Source: an uncultured Candidatus Melainabacteria bacterium (lineage in GTDB: Bacteria; Cyanobacteriota; Vampirovibrionia; Gastranaerophilales; Gastranaerophilaceae). Taken from it: a stretch of DNA of 64,000 nt. The notes below the pieces were generated by a model, which was given only the letters and a program-made list of their open reading frames with translations, was not told where the DNA came from and searched no databases. Below, one piece after another: positions 1 to 8,007 of the stretch. The position numbers and the translations under genes are program-made. The stretch lies in assembly GCA_934700385.1 (NCBI GenBank), contig CAKUXO010000007.1, forward strand, positions 9,454 through 73,453, given 5' to 3'. The first letter of the stretch is position 1. Each line of letters opens with the position of its first letter.

Positions 1-97
1 CACATTAATTCTGTTAAAATTTGTTTTAATGTTAAAAAACAAACTAAATAAAAATATTAAAAAGAAAATTAAACAAAATTTTTTATTCATAAAAAGA

Positions 98-1363
98 TTA
101 TATTTTATTTTCCAGTTCATTTTCAAGATAACTTTTTGCAAAGTTTAATTGTGGGTCAATTCCATTTAAAAAATCGTTATGATTAAAAATAACCTCATAA
201 TCTGGTTCAACCCCAATTTTATCTATTTCATTTCCCTTTGGAGATAAATATCTTGCTATTGTTAAATTCATGCCTGTTTTATTGGGAAGTGCAAAGATTT
301 TTTGAACAAGCCCTTTGCCATAAGTTTTTGTGCCGATTAAAATTGCTCTATTATTATCTTTTAGAGCAGCTGCTAAAATTTCAGCCGCAGAAGCAGAATT
401 ATTATCAATTAAAACCGCAAGTTTATTATTATAAATACATCCTTCATTTTCAGCTGAATAGGTGTTTTTCTTGTTATGACGGGCAACAACCGTTACAATA
501 TTACCTTGATTCATAAATAAATTAGCAATTAAAATTGCATTTTGAACTAATCCGCCTGAATTTCCCCTTAAATCTAGAATTAAGGCTTTTGAAGATTTAA
601 GTTTATTTAAGGCAATAACAAAATCTTGGACACTTTCAAGCCCAATTAAACTTGAAATTCTAATGTAGCCTATATCAGAAGAAATTTTTTTAAATTGAAC
701 GGTTTTAACCTTAATTTCTTCTTTTTTAATTGTTTTATTAATTATCTCACTTCCTCTTAAAATTTCTAATTCAACATTCATGTTTTTTGAATTTCTAATC
801 ATTTGAGAAATTTGATAAACCGTATAACCTTTAATATCTTCATTATCTATTTTTAAAATAATATCCCCGTTTTGAATACCAGCATGATAAGCAGGGGCAT
901 TTTCTAGTACATTTACAACGTAAATTTTTCCTGAAATAGAAGCTGTATTAATCCCAATTCCATATAATTTAGAATTAATTGCATTATTTTGATTTAAAAA
1001 TTCTTCTTGGCTCATAAATTTTGAATATGGGTCATCTAAACTTAAAAGCATTGAATTAATTGCAATATAAGCGTCTTCTTTTGTTTTAATTTTAGAAAGA
1101 TAGTGTTTTTTCCATCTAAGCCAATTTTGATTGTTTAAATTTTTCTTGTAATAATTTGTTTTAATTATATACCAGCTATCTAAAAATAATTCCCTAGGAG
1201 AAATATTTTCTTCATTAATTTCATTCAAACTTGAAATAGCGTTAATTTTCGCCATTTGTTTAAGTTTTAAGTTATTTAGAAATAATAAAGTCAGAAAAAC
1301 AATTGCAAAAACAAGGGCTAAAGTTTGTTTAATTTTGTTTTTATTAATTAAAATCTTATCCAT
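98..1363 (-). CDS. ctpA: C-terminal processing peptidase, S41 family (CtpA/Prc-like)
   Basis: This is a membrane-anchored serine protease that trims C-termini of envelope proteins. Numbering from the upstream in-frame ATG at 1384, one N-terminal membrane segment lies at about residues 18-38. A PDZ domain follows at about 135-215 and the S41 catalytic domain at about 235-390. The catalytic dyad is visible as Ser332 in SASAAEI and Lys357 in KTYGKG, 25 residues apart as in the family, preceded by the LRGNSGG motif. The ATG at 1363 overlaps the stop of the upstream response regulator by 8 bases, with GAAGAA just before it, so it is the likelier start; the ATG at 1384 would add seven residues. The overlap suggests translational coupling with the regulator. 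The protease family is certain; the substrate is unknown. Confidence 0.93.
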   Translation of the reverse strand: MDKILINKNKIKQTLALVFAIVFLTLLFLNNLKLKQMAKINAISSLNEINEENISPRELFLDSWYIIKTNYYKKNLNNQNWLRWKKHYLSKIKTKEDAYIAINSMLLSLDDPYSKFMSQEEFLNQNNAINSKLYGIGINTASISGKIYVVNVLENAPAYHAGIQNGDIILKIDNEDIKGYTVYQISQMIRNSKNMNVELEILRGSEIINKTIKKEEIKVKTVQFKKISSDIGYIRISSLIGLESVQDFVIALNKLKSSKALILDLRGNSGGLVQNAILIANLFMNQGNIVTVVARHNKKNTYSAENEGCIYNNKLAVLIDNNSASAAEILAAALKDNNRAILIGTKTYGKGLVQKIFALPNKTGMNLTIARYLSPKGNEIDKIGVEPDYEVIFNHNDFLNGIDPQLNFAKSYLENELENKI

Positions 1364-2078
1364 TTTCTTCTGAACCATTTGCAACTAATTTATATCCACC
1401 GCCATAAATTGTTTTTATATATTTATTTTTTTCAGAAGAAATTTTATTAATTTTTGCTCTTAAATGGGTCATGTGCACCCTTATTGTGTCTATATCGTCG
1501 TCACCTTCTGTGTAACCCCATACTTCTTTTAAAAGTTCTTTAGATGAAACCATAGAGCCCTCTTTTTGCATTAGAGTGTTAATAATATCAAATTCAATTG
1601 GGGTTAATTGAGCTTTTTTATCTTTAATTTGAACGCTATAGCTTTCAGGAATAAGTGTAATATCGCCCTTTGATAAAATTTCTTTTACTCTTAAAGATGG
1701 CATTTCTTGTCCTGAACGATTTAAAAGGGCTAAAACCCTTGCTTTTAATTCTTCTATTTCAAAAGGTTTTGTAATGTAATCATCTACGCCACAATTAAAC
1801 CCTTCTAATTTATTATTCAATTCTGATAAAGCTGTAAGCATTATTATAGGCGTTTTTTCAATACTTTTTGTTGTTCTAATTTTTTGTGCAACGTCATATC
1901 CACTTACTTCACCCATCATTACATCTAAAATAACAAGACTTGGTTCTTCTTGTTTAATTAAGGCAAAACCTTGAATTGGGTTTGTTGAATAAAGACAACT
2001 GTAACCTTGTAGTTCAAGGTTGATTTTTATAAGTTCACAAATTGCTATGTCGTCATCTATAATTAATATTTTATTCAT
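1356..2078 (-). CDS. OmpR/PhoB-family response regulator
   Basis: This is a two-component DNA-binding response regulator of 240 residues. The receiver domain (about 1-120) has the acidic cluster DDD at 8-10, the phosphoacceptor Asp52 in LDVMM, Thr82 and Lys104 in ITKPFE. The C-terminal winged helix (about 135-235) ends with the usual GGGYKL hairpin. No histidine kinase gene adjoins it, so its partner lies elsewhere; the soluble kinase-like protein near 38.6 kb is one candidate within the window. It is the first gene of a two-gene unit with the ctpA-like protease. Cyanobacterial RpaB-type regulators have the same layout, but the family is too broad to name the gene. Confidence 0.93.
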   Translation of the reverse strand: MNKILIIDDDIAICELIKINLELQGYSCLYSTNPIQGFALIKQEEPSLVILDVMMGEVSGYDVAQKIRTTKSIEKTPIIMLTALSELNNKLEGFNCGVDDYITKPFEIEELKARVLALLNRSGQEMPSLRVKEILSKGDITLIPESYSVQIKDKKAQLTPIEFDIINTLMQKEGSMVSSKELLKEVWGYTEGDDDIDTIRVHMTHLRAKINKISSEKNKYIKTIYGGGYKLVANGSEENG

Positions 2079-2163
2079 AATGAAATTTTATATCTAAAAT
2101 AAAATTTTTTTAGAAAAAGTTAAAATTTGTAAAACTTTTTTTTACAATTGTAAACTTTACCCC

Positions 2164-2192
2164 TTGTATGTTTTTTAGTTATATTGTATAGT
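2164..2192 (+). promoter_or_regulatory. Predicted promoter of speD
   Basis: TTGTAT at 2164-2169 and TATAGT at 2187-2192 are separated by exactly 17 bases, a good vegetative promoter match. The expected transcript start near 2199 leaves a short leader containing the strong Shine-Dalgarno AAAGGGGG. Confidence 0.55.
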
Positions 2193-2238
2193 TGTTTTGC
2201 TAACAATTAATAAGTAGAAAACAAAGGGGGAATATGAA

Positions 2239-2685
2239 TTGGCAATAATGACACCTATCCAGAATATAGAACAACAAGAAACACCGCAATATCTTGGCAG
2301 ACACATACTTGCAGAGTTTTTTGAGTGTGATCCTAATGTATTAAACAATCCAAAATTGGTTGAAAAATATATGCTAGAAGCAGCTCTTGAATGTGGAGCA
2401 ACAATAGTAAACAAATGTTTTCATTTATTTATGCCACACGGAGTTTCCGGTGTTGTAATTATTTCTGAAAGTCATCTGGCAATTCATACTTGGCCTGAAT
2501 TTGGTTATGCTGCAGTTGATTTATTCACTTGTGGCGAACAATGTGACCCTAAGATTTCTTATGAATTTTTAAAAGAAAAATTTAACTCTAAAGATGCAAA
2601 ATATTCTCAATTAAATCGTGGTTTAATTGATTTTGAAGCACATAACATTGAACATAAATCTTTTCAAATGTCTGAATCATTTTAG
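2239..2685 (+). CDS. speD: S-adenosylmethionine decarboxylase proenzyme
   Basis: The enzyme decarboxylates S-adenosylmethionine to provide the aminopropyl donor for spermidine synthesis. It is made as a proenzyme that self-cleaves to create a pyruvoyl group. The cleavage pair Glu77-Ser78 lies in the conserved SESHLAIHTWPE stretch, and the conserved Cys98 follows in FTCG. The length (148 residues) fits the short bacterial class with a C-terminal extension. The start is probably TTG at 2239, eight bases after AAAGGGGG. An ATG at 2234 is in another frame, too close to the ribosome site, and stops after four codons; an in-frame ATG at 2248 is a weaker alternative. No spermidine synthase gene is nearby. 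Confidence 0.93.
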   Translation: MAIMTPIQNIEQQETPQYLGRHILAEFFECDPNVLNNPKLVEKYMLEAALECGATIVNKCFHLFMPHGVSGVVIISESHLAIHTWPEFGYAAVDLFTCGEQCDPKISYEFLKEKFNSKDAKYSQLNRGLIDFEAHNIEHKSFQMSESF

Positions 2686-2713
2686 TTTTTAAATTTTCTG
2701 ATATCATATAGAT

Positions 2714-3217
2714 ATGGAAAATTTTTCAATACGTGAAATGACTCATCAAGACGTTGATGACATAATAAAAATCGAAGAATTATGTTATGGCGAGCACCAT
2801 TGGTCGAAAGATTCTTTTTATACAGAACTAAGCAATAAAATTTCAACATACCTTACAATAGTTACTTCAACAAATAGACCCGTTGGCTATATCGGTATTT
2901 GGAAAATAATTGACGAAGCTCATATCACAAATCTTTCTGTCCACAGCGATTTTCGTAACAGAAAATTAGCTCATAGGTTGCTTTTAGCAGCAATTGAAGA
3001 ATGTTATAAAGAAAAAATTAAATATATCACTCTTGAAGTTAGAGTTTCTAATCAAAGAGCGATATATTTATATGAAAAATTTGGGTTTAAATCTCTTGGA
3101 GTAAGAAAAAAATATTATCAAGATAATAACGAGGACGCTTTAATTATGTGGAGTGAAAATATTTTTGATAAAAATTACAAAGAGTTATATAATAAATTAA
3201 AAGATGGACTAAATTAA
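2714..3217 (+). CDS. rimI: Ribosomal protein S18 alanine N-acetyltransferase
   Basis: This is a GNAT-fold acetyltransferase of 167 residues. RimI-type enzymes acetylate the N-terminal alanine of ribosomal protein S18, although members can have other targets. The N-terminus (IREMTHQDVDDIIKIEELCY) and the acceptor-site region are typical of RimI. The acetyl-CoA binding segment (FRNRKLAHRLL) and the SNQRAIYLYEKFGF motif near residue 110-123 are well preserved. The C-terminal tail (about 150-167) is lysine-rich and longer than usual. It lies 28 bases after speD and seven bases before bioY, so the three genes probably share a transcript. The fold is sure; the exact substrate is inferred. Confidence 0.85.
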   Translation: MENFSIREMTHQDVDDIIKIEELCYGEHHWSKDSFYTELSNKISTYLTIVTSTNRPVGYIGIWKIIDEAHITNLSVHSDFRNRKLAHRLLLAAIEECYKEKIKYITLEVRVSNQRAIYLYEKFGFKSLGVRKKYYQDNNEDALIMWSENIFDKNYKELYNKLKDGLN

Positions 3218-3224
3218 TTTTAAG

Positions 3225-3968
3225 ATGATAAATAAGCGTTTTAAAGACATATTCGACCAATATATTTATAAAGGCGAAAAAACCCCTTTTTCAATTGGAA
3301 CTTTTGCGGTTTTAGCGATGTGCTTTTTGTTGCTTATTGTGGCGACTTTTAGTCAAATTTCAATTTCTCATCCGTGGTTTAAAATTGATAGTGTTGAGGG
3401 TTTTAAAAGCTGTATGAAAACTTTTTCATACACACCACAAATTCCCGTTATGCTTTTTATAATCTATCTTTTAGGGAAGAATTTTTCTTTATTTTTATTT
3501 TTTGTTTATTTAATTGTTGGCTTTTTTGTATGGCCAATTTTTGCCTTTGGCGGAGGTTTTAATTATATTCAAAACTATTTATTTGGATATTTTTTAGGCT
3601 TTCTTTTTGCAATTTTTTTATCAGGAACAATTTTTCAAATTAATCAAAAAATAAGAACTCGTCTTTTAGCGGGTTTTATCGGTGTTCTTGCAATTCATTT
3701 TTGCGGATTTGTTTATTGCTTAATTTTAGCTTGCTTTAAAGTAATTGATTTTAATTTATTAATGCCGATTTTAAACGTTATAAGCGGAAATAAAATTATT
3801 TATGACATAATTTTCACTTCTTTAGTTTTACTTATTTCACCTTATATCAAAAATTTCTTCTGGATTTGTATGAAACCAAAACCAGATAAACAAAAATTAA
3901 AAGATATTTGCAAAAGAAGTCAAATAGTCGGTAATTATGTTAACGAGCATGGGCAAAATAACGATTAG
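3225..3968 (+). CDS. bioY: Biotin transporter BioY-family S component
   Basis: This integral membrane protein of 247 residues has about six hydrophobic segments and a soluble, basic C-terminal tail. The segment QIPVMLFIIYLLG, followed by a glycine-rich FGGGFN loop and a YLFGYFLGF helix, is the hallmark of BioY, the substrate-binding component of the biotin ECF transporter. No energy-coupling ATPases or T component are encoded beside it, so it either works alone or uses shared ECF modules elsewhere. Its last 72 bases overlap the end of fliR on the opposite strand, an unusually long convergent overlap. Confidence 0.82.
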   Translation: MINKRFKDIFDQYIYKGEKTPFSIGTFAVLAMCFLLLIVATFSQISISHPWFKIDSVEGFKSCMKTFSYTPQIPVMLFIIYLLGKNFSLFLFFVYLIVGFFVWPIFAFGGGFNYIQNYLFGYFLGFLFAIFLSGTIFQINQKIRTRLLAGFIGVLAIHFCGFVYCLILACFKVIDFNLLMPILNVISGNKIIYDIIFTSLVLLISPYIKNFFWICMKPKPDKQKLKDICKRSQIVGNYVNEHGQNND

Positions 3969-4676
3969 AATAAATGCACCCATCACAGGTTTAAAAAGAA
4001 AGCTCAAAGAAAAAACATTAATTTGAGGGGCAGTTTTAGAAATTATCCCAAGGATTATGTCTTGAGCTAAGGTTGCTAAAAGCACAGGGCTTGCAATATG
4101 TAACCCCATAAATAAAATATTTCCTGTGATTTCACTTAAATATTGAACATTGATTATCTTTTCAAAATGAAAATCAACCATATACATAGGAAACAACTGA
4201 AAACTTTTTATAAAAGAATTAAAAAGCCAATAAATTCCCCCTGAATACATAAAAATTATTATTGATAATACAGAAAAAAAGTTTGCCATAATGCTGACTT
4301 GGCTTTTTGTACTTGGGTCCATAACCATCGCTGAAGATAAACCCATTTGAGTGTTAATCATATCCCCACCTGTTAAAATTGCTGCCATAATGCAATTTGC
4401 AATATAGCCGATTAATGCACCAAAAAGAAAATTTAAAATCATACAAAGGAATATTGGAGTATCTGGACTTGGGGGTGCAGGTTTTAAAACTCCAACTAAA
4501 ATTATTGTTGAAATAAGTGCAAAAGAAAGCCTTACCATAGAGGGAATTTCGCTTTTACTTAACACGGGTGCTAGGCGCATCAAACCAATGAGCCTTAAAA
4601 AAACCATAATCCCTGAACCAAGAGCGTTGTTTATTTCAGGGAATAAAATTGAAAATTGTTTTAAAATTTCTTCCAA
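3897..4676 (-). CDS. fliR: Flagellar export protein FliR
   Basis: FliR is an inner-membrane subunit of the flagellar type III export gate, assembling with FliP and FliQ. The 259-residue protein has about six hydrophobic segments and typical FliR stretches such as FLRLIGLMRLAPV near the N-terminus and PVMGAFILIVILPML near the C-terminus. It follows fliQ by 11 bases and closes the operon FliM/N-like-fliO-fliP-fliQ-fliR. Its 3' end overlaps bioY convergently. Injectisome SctT is the alternative, but the fliO gene and the second flagellar cluster favour a flagellum. Confidence 0.9.
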   Translation of the reverse strand: MEEILKQFSILFPEINNALGSGIMVFLRLIGLMRLAPVLSKSEIPSMVRLSFALISTIILVGVLKPAPPSPDTPIFLCMILNFLFGALIGYIANCIMAAILTGGDMINTQMGLSSAMVMDPSTKSQVSIMANFFSVLSIIIFMYSGGIYWLFNSFIKSFQLFPMYMVDFHFEKIINVQYLSEITGNILFMGLHIASPVLLATLAQDIILGIISKTAPQINVFSLSFLFKPVMGAFILIVILPMLVNIITDYLTSFANIF

Positions 4677-4687
4677 TTTTCCCCCGA

Positions 4688-5182
4688 TTAATTAGAATTT
4701 TGTATTTTCATTCTTTCAATTAAATTTGGACCACTTGAAGGTGTTTGTTTTGATTTAACATAAATAGAATGTTTTGTTGCTTTTTTATCCCAAGGAATAG
4801 CGCCTTTATTAATTAAGGCTTTGTTTAAGCTTTTATCTGCATTTAATTTATCTTGCATTTCAACGCTAAAAGGACGAGTATATTTATAATAATTATTTGG
4901 TAAAACATAAGTATCGTTTTTAGGAACAACCTCAAAAGCCATGTGCGTTCCCTCATAAAGATAGTTTGTTAAAATTTTAATGAAATATCCCCCAAGCATA
5001 ACAATTGTTAAAAATACAAGAACAATTTTAGGTGCTGCCGCAATTGTTTGCTCTTGAACTTGAGTAACTGCTTGTAAAATACCAACAACAAGCCCAACTG
5101 CCGCCGCCACAAGAACACAAGGCATTGAGATTGATAACATCACCATAAAACCTTTTGCAAGGTATTCTACTAATATTTCCAT
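4688..5182 (-). CDS. fliQ: Flagellar export protein FliQ with long C-terminal extension
   Basis: FliQ is a small two-helix subunit of the flagellar export gate. Residues 1-85 match the family, with two hydrophobic helices around the sequence VTQVQEQTIAAAPKI. Most FliQ proteins end near residue 90, but this one continues to 164 with a polar, lysine- and asparagine-rich tail. The tail lacks hydrophobic helices and includes SSGPNLIERMKIQ near its end. The reading frame is continuous and the stop lies just before fliR, so the tail is not a frameshift artefact at this reading. Its role is unknown. The start ATG abuts the end of fliP. Confidence 0.88.
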   Translation of the reverse strand: MEILVEYLAKGFMVMLSISMPCVLVAAAVGLVVGILQAVTQVQEQTIAAAPKIVLVFLTIVMLGGYFIKILTNYLYEGTHMAFEVVPKNDTYVLPNNYYKYTRPFSVEMQDKLNADKSLNKALINKGAIPWDKKATKHSIYVKSKQTPSSGPNLIERMKIQNSN

Positions 5183-5823
5183 TAATTAAAACTCTCCACA
5201 AGACCTTTAACAATTAAACTCCAACCATCAACAGCGATAAATATCAATAATTTAAAAGGAGTTGATACAATTTGAGGAGATAACATAAACATCCCTAAAG
5301 CAAGCAAAATGTTTGCCACGACTAAGTCTAAGACTATAAAGGGAACATAAATTATAAAACCTATTTCAAATGCAGTTTTTAATTCTGAAACAATGTACGC
5401 TGGTGCAACTTCCCATAATGTAAGGTCATCAGGCGAATTTGGCGCACCACCCCTTGTTTTTTCAACAAAAAATGCAAGGTCTGATTGGCGAGTTTGTTTA
5501 AGCATGTATTCTTTTAAAGGTTTAGAAGCAGCATTCAAACTTTCAACAACATTTTGCGTTTTTTGATATGGAATTTGATATTCTTTATACATATTATCAA
5601 ACACAGGCGCCATAGTATAAAGAGTTAATATTAAAGATAATCCTATTAATGTTATAGCAGGCGGAACAGAATTTGTACCCATCGCCGTTTTCAACATTGA
5701 AAACACAATTGTAAACCTTAAAAAAGGTGTCATAGATACAAAAATAAAGGGCAACAGAGAAAAAGTTGCCATAACAATCAAAAGCTGTATAACAGGATTT
5801 ATATCTTTTAATATGTTATCCAT
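5182..5823 (-). CDS. fliP: Flagellar export protein FliP
   Basis: FliP is a core membrane subunit of the flagellar export gate. The 213-residue protein contains the family regions SMTPFLRFTIVFSMLKTAMG (near 30-49), the long periplasmic loop, VAPAYIVSELKTAFEIGF and the C-terminal PFKLLIFIAVDGW. No cleavable signal peptide is obvious; the protein begins almost directly with the first membrane helix, unlike the longer enterobacterial form. Its start overlaps the fliO stop by one base and its end touches fliQ, indicating tight operon coupling. Confidence 0.94.
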   Translation of the reverse strand: MDNILKDINPVIQLLIVMATFSLLPFIFVSMTPFLRFTIVFSMLKTAMGTNSVPPAITLIGLSLILTLYTMAPVFDNMYKEYQIPYQKTQNVVESLNAASKPLKEYMLKQTRQSDLAFFVEKTRGGAPNSPDDLTLWEVAPAYIVSELKTAFEIGFIIYVPFIVLDLVVANILLALGMFMLSPQIVSTPFKLLIFIAVDGWSLIVKGLVESFN

Positions 5824-6407
5824 TAATAGTTACTCCCGTTTTTTATGGGTGTGTCATTTAAGTCAGAAAGAAGTTGTTTTATCATCGCTTTTCTTAAAAT
5901 TGCCTTGTCTTTAACGTTTTCATCAAGCGTTGGCGCTGTTTTTTCATAAAGCTCATTAAATTGTTTTTGCAATTTTTGAAGTCGCATTTTTTCAAAGTCA
6001 ATGTATTCTTCTTTTTTAGGCTTATTAAAGAAATTAACATTCATCTGATTTTCTTTAGTCATCATATTTGAATTATTTTCTTCATTTAAAATTTTCTTTA
6101 ATTCATTTCTTGAAATAACTTCTTCTTTTTGCGGATTTTGATTTGTTGTTTTTTGATTATCATCATTCAACTTTGCAAGAAAAGTTGTGTGTTCAAGCCC
6201 TGAAGCAATAAGGAACTTTTCATTTTTAATTTTAACTATTAACAAAGTTTTTTTATTTCCAACAGGCAAGCTATCAAGAATTTTAATACTTCCCCTTGTT
6301 TCACTTTTCTTTACCATCATAGTATTTTTATAAATTACAAAGCCGATTAGCAAAATGCCTATCATCGCTAGTGTGTAGAATATGAATGCTGTTATATATG
6401 TTATCAT
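5823..6407 (-). CDS. fliO: Flagellar biosynthesis protein FliO-like
   Basis: FliO proteins are poorly conserved membrane proteins that help FliP assemble. This 194-residue protein has one N-terminal membrane helix (about 4-26). A compact cytosolic domain of about 70 residues follows and contains SIKILDSLPVGNKKTLLIVK, the recognisable FliO signature. The remainder (about 100-194) is a charged, probably helical tail with two lysine/glutamate-rich stretches. Identification rests on this signature and on position directly before fliP. The tail is longer than in many FliO proteins. Confidence 0.8.
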   Translation of the reverse strand: MITYITAFIFYTLAMIGILLIGFVIYKNTMMVKKSETRGSIKILDSLPVGNKKTLLIVKIKNEKFLIASGLEHTTFLAKLNDDNQKTTNQNPQKEEVISRNELKKILNEENNSNMMTKENQMNVNFFNKPKKEEYIDFEKMRLQKLQKQFNELYEKTAPTLDENVKDKAILRKAMIKQLLSDLNDTPIKNGSNY

Positions 6408-6424
6408 TTTTATTTCCTTTTACT

Positions 6425-7660
6425 TTATTTTTCAAAATCTGAATAATCAAACTCCTCATCTTGCGCAGGTTTTGCCTTTGGAGGAACTTGCGCTTGAGGT
6501 TTTGGCTGCGGTCTAGCTTGCGCTTGAGGCTGAGGTTGAGGTTTTCTTTGAGGTTGTGGTGGGGGCGGGGTTGCCGTTTTTGGGGCTTGTTGAGGTTTTG
6601 CTTGAGGTTGCGCTTGCGCTTGTGGAGTTACTTTTTTATTAGATAAAACCTCATTAATTCTCACAGCGTATCTATCATTAATAATGATTAATTCACCCTT
6701 TGCAACCTTTTTATCTTCAACAAAAAGAGAGATTTCATTTTCAAAAATCGAACTTAAATCAACAATTTGACCACGTGAAATTTGTTTTAATTCGCCAATT
6801 GTCATTTTAACTTTTTCAAATTCTGCATTTACTTCGACTTGTATATCATCCCAAAGATTTTTGTCCATTATTACCTCATCATAATTGTTTTCTAAATCAT
6901 CTGTTTCTTGGTCAATGTTTAAAACTAAATCAGGATTTAATTTTATGTTGAATTTTTCTTCTAAATCTCCTGAAATTAGTGTTAAATTTGTTGATTTACT
7001 ATCTTCTAACAATACAATATCATCTATTGTTAAATTTTTTAGTTCATCAAGAGTTATTTTGGTTTTGCCGGCTCGAATTTTAACATTTGAAGAAGAAGTG
7101 AAGAAATCTTCATCTGCAAAAGATTGAGCTTTTTTAAGTATCTCAAGCGGCATTCTATCTTTTGCAAAAGATAACATAATTTGAGATACAGGGAAGTTTT
7201 TAGCGTTTTTAATTTCAAGCAAAAATAAAAGATTGATGTATTTTTCGCTTTCTTCGCTTAGTTTAATTTTTTGGGGGAAAATTGGTAGTTCTTTTAATCT
7301 TTTATATAAAAATTCGCAAAAATTATTCAAAATTTTTACTTCTAAATTTGTTAATTCTGTTAATTTAAAATTATTTGTTTTCGGCTGCAAAACAGTATCA
7401 AAAAAACTGTGGATAAAATCCTTATCCAGCCTGATTATAAAAGGTTTATGCCTATCAACTCTTATTTGACTTGTAAAATAATCTATGTTAAAGCTAAGAC
7501 GTTCTTCTCTGAAATCTCGAAAATCATTCAACGCTTGGAGAGTTAAGTCGATATCTTGCTCCCAATATTTTTCAATAGCAGCCTTAAGCCCTTTTGTAAT
7601 TTCATCTACAAAAACGCTAAAATCTTTATTATCAAAACTGTTTTGAGTTTTAATGGTCAC
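6425..7660 (-). CDS. Flagellar switch protein with two SpoA domains (FliM/FliN-like)
   Basis: The 411-residue protein appears to combine roles of FliM and FliN in the rotor C-ring. An N-terminal domain (about 1-190) has no motif I can name. A first, weaker SpoA-like domain lies at about 196-245 (ITLDELKNLTIDDIVLL). A clear FliN-type SpoA domain lies at about 285-340 (MTIGELKQISRGQIVDLSSI). Residues 345-400 form a proline/glutamine/lysine-rich tail made of PQPQAQ-like units. Two SpoA domains in one chain recall SctQ/YscQ of injectisomes, but the neighbours are flagellar. It is the first gene of the fliO-P-Q-R operon. Separate FliM and FliN genes are not in the window. Confidence 0.78.
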   Translation of the reverse strand: MTIKTQNSFDNKDFSVFVDEITKGLKAAIEKYWEQDIDLTLQALNDFRDFREERLSFNIDYFTSQIRVDRHKPFIIRLDKDFIHSFFDTVLQPKTNNFKLTELTNLEVKILNNFCEFLYKRLKELPIFPQKIKLSEESEKYINLLFLLEIKNAKNFPVSQIMLSFAKDRMPLEILKKAQSFADEDFFTSSSNVKIRAGKTKITLDELKNLTIDDIVLLEDSKSTNLTLISGDLEEKFNIKLNPDLVLNIDQETDDLENNYDEVIMDKNLWDDIQVEVNAEFEKVKMTIGELKQISRGQIVDLSSIFENEISLFVEDKKVAKGELIIINDRYAVRINEVLSNKKVTPQAQAQPQAKPQQAPKTATPPPPQPQRKPQPQPQAQARPQPKPQAQVPPKAKPAQDEEFDYSDFEK

Positions 7661-7752
7661 AAACTACCTATTGTAAACTATAATTCCCCACAGATATTAT
7701 ATAATTCCAAGTTACAATAAGGCAATTTATTAATTTTTGTTACTAAAGACTT

Positions 7753-7852
7753 GTTAGTTTTGTTTGCGAGTTTTACGAGCAACTACAAAACGTTATATCG
7801 GGACACCGATGTTAGTTTTGTTTGCGAAGAATGAGCAATTACAAAACGTTAT
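7753..7852. repeat. Two tandem hairpin repeats of about 43 bases
   Basis: The unit GTTAGTTTTGTTTGCGA...CAAAACGTTAT occurs at 7753-7796 and 7811-7852. In each copy GTTTTGT and ACAAAAC can pair, and TTGC can pair with GCAA inside, while the loop sequences differ. The two units are separated by another perfect small hairpin (ATCGG-GACA-CCGAT, 7797-7810). I see no ORF here. The block fills most of the space between the tRNA-Leu gene and the flagellar operon. Confidence 0.75.
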
Positions 7853-7916
7853 GCCAGAATGGTAAACCTTGGTGAAAGTCCCCCTTAGATGATGTAATAA
7901 TAAATTGAAATTTATT

Positions 7917-7998
7917 TGTCGATAGGGGGACTTGAACCCCCACGGATTTCTCCACACGCCCCTCAAACGTGCTTGTCTACCAATTCCAACATATCGAC
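7917..7998 (-). tRNA. tRNA-Leu (anticodon GAG)
   Basis: Reading the minus strand, a perfect 7-bp acceptor stem forms between GTCGATA and TATCGAC, followed by discriminator A. The T arm is GGGGG-TTCAAGT-CCCCC. The anticodon loop TTGAGGG gives anticodon GAG, and an extended variable arm marks a class II tRNA, as expected for leucine. CCA is not encoded. It lies 10 bases after the dapL stop, on the same strand. Confidence 0.93.
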
Positions 7999-8007
7999 AA
8001 ATAAATA

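Noticed and set aside
2234..2248. Four-codon leader peptide before speD (ATG at 2234)
   Set aside because: The ATG is only three bases from the Shine-Dalgarno and no regulatory hairpin accompanies it, so it is probably chance.
6461..6646. Arginine/leucine-rich plus-strand frame opposite the FliM/N-like gene
   Set aside because: It arises from the repetitive proline/glutamine codons on the other strand and has no coding character.
3897..7660. Injectisome (type III secretion) interpretation of the FliP/Q/R and double-SpoA cluster
   Set aside because: fliO, fliF, fliG and the export ATPase pair favour a flagellum, and no secretin, needle or effector gene is present.
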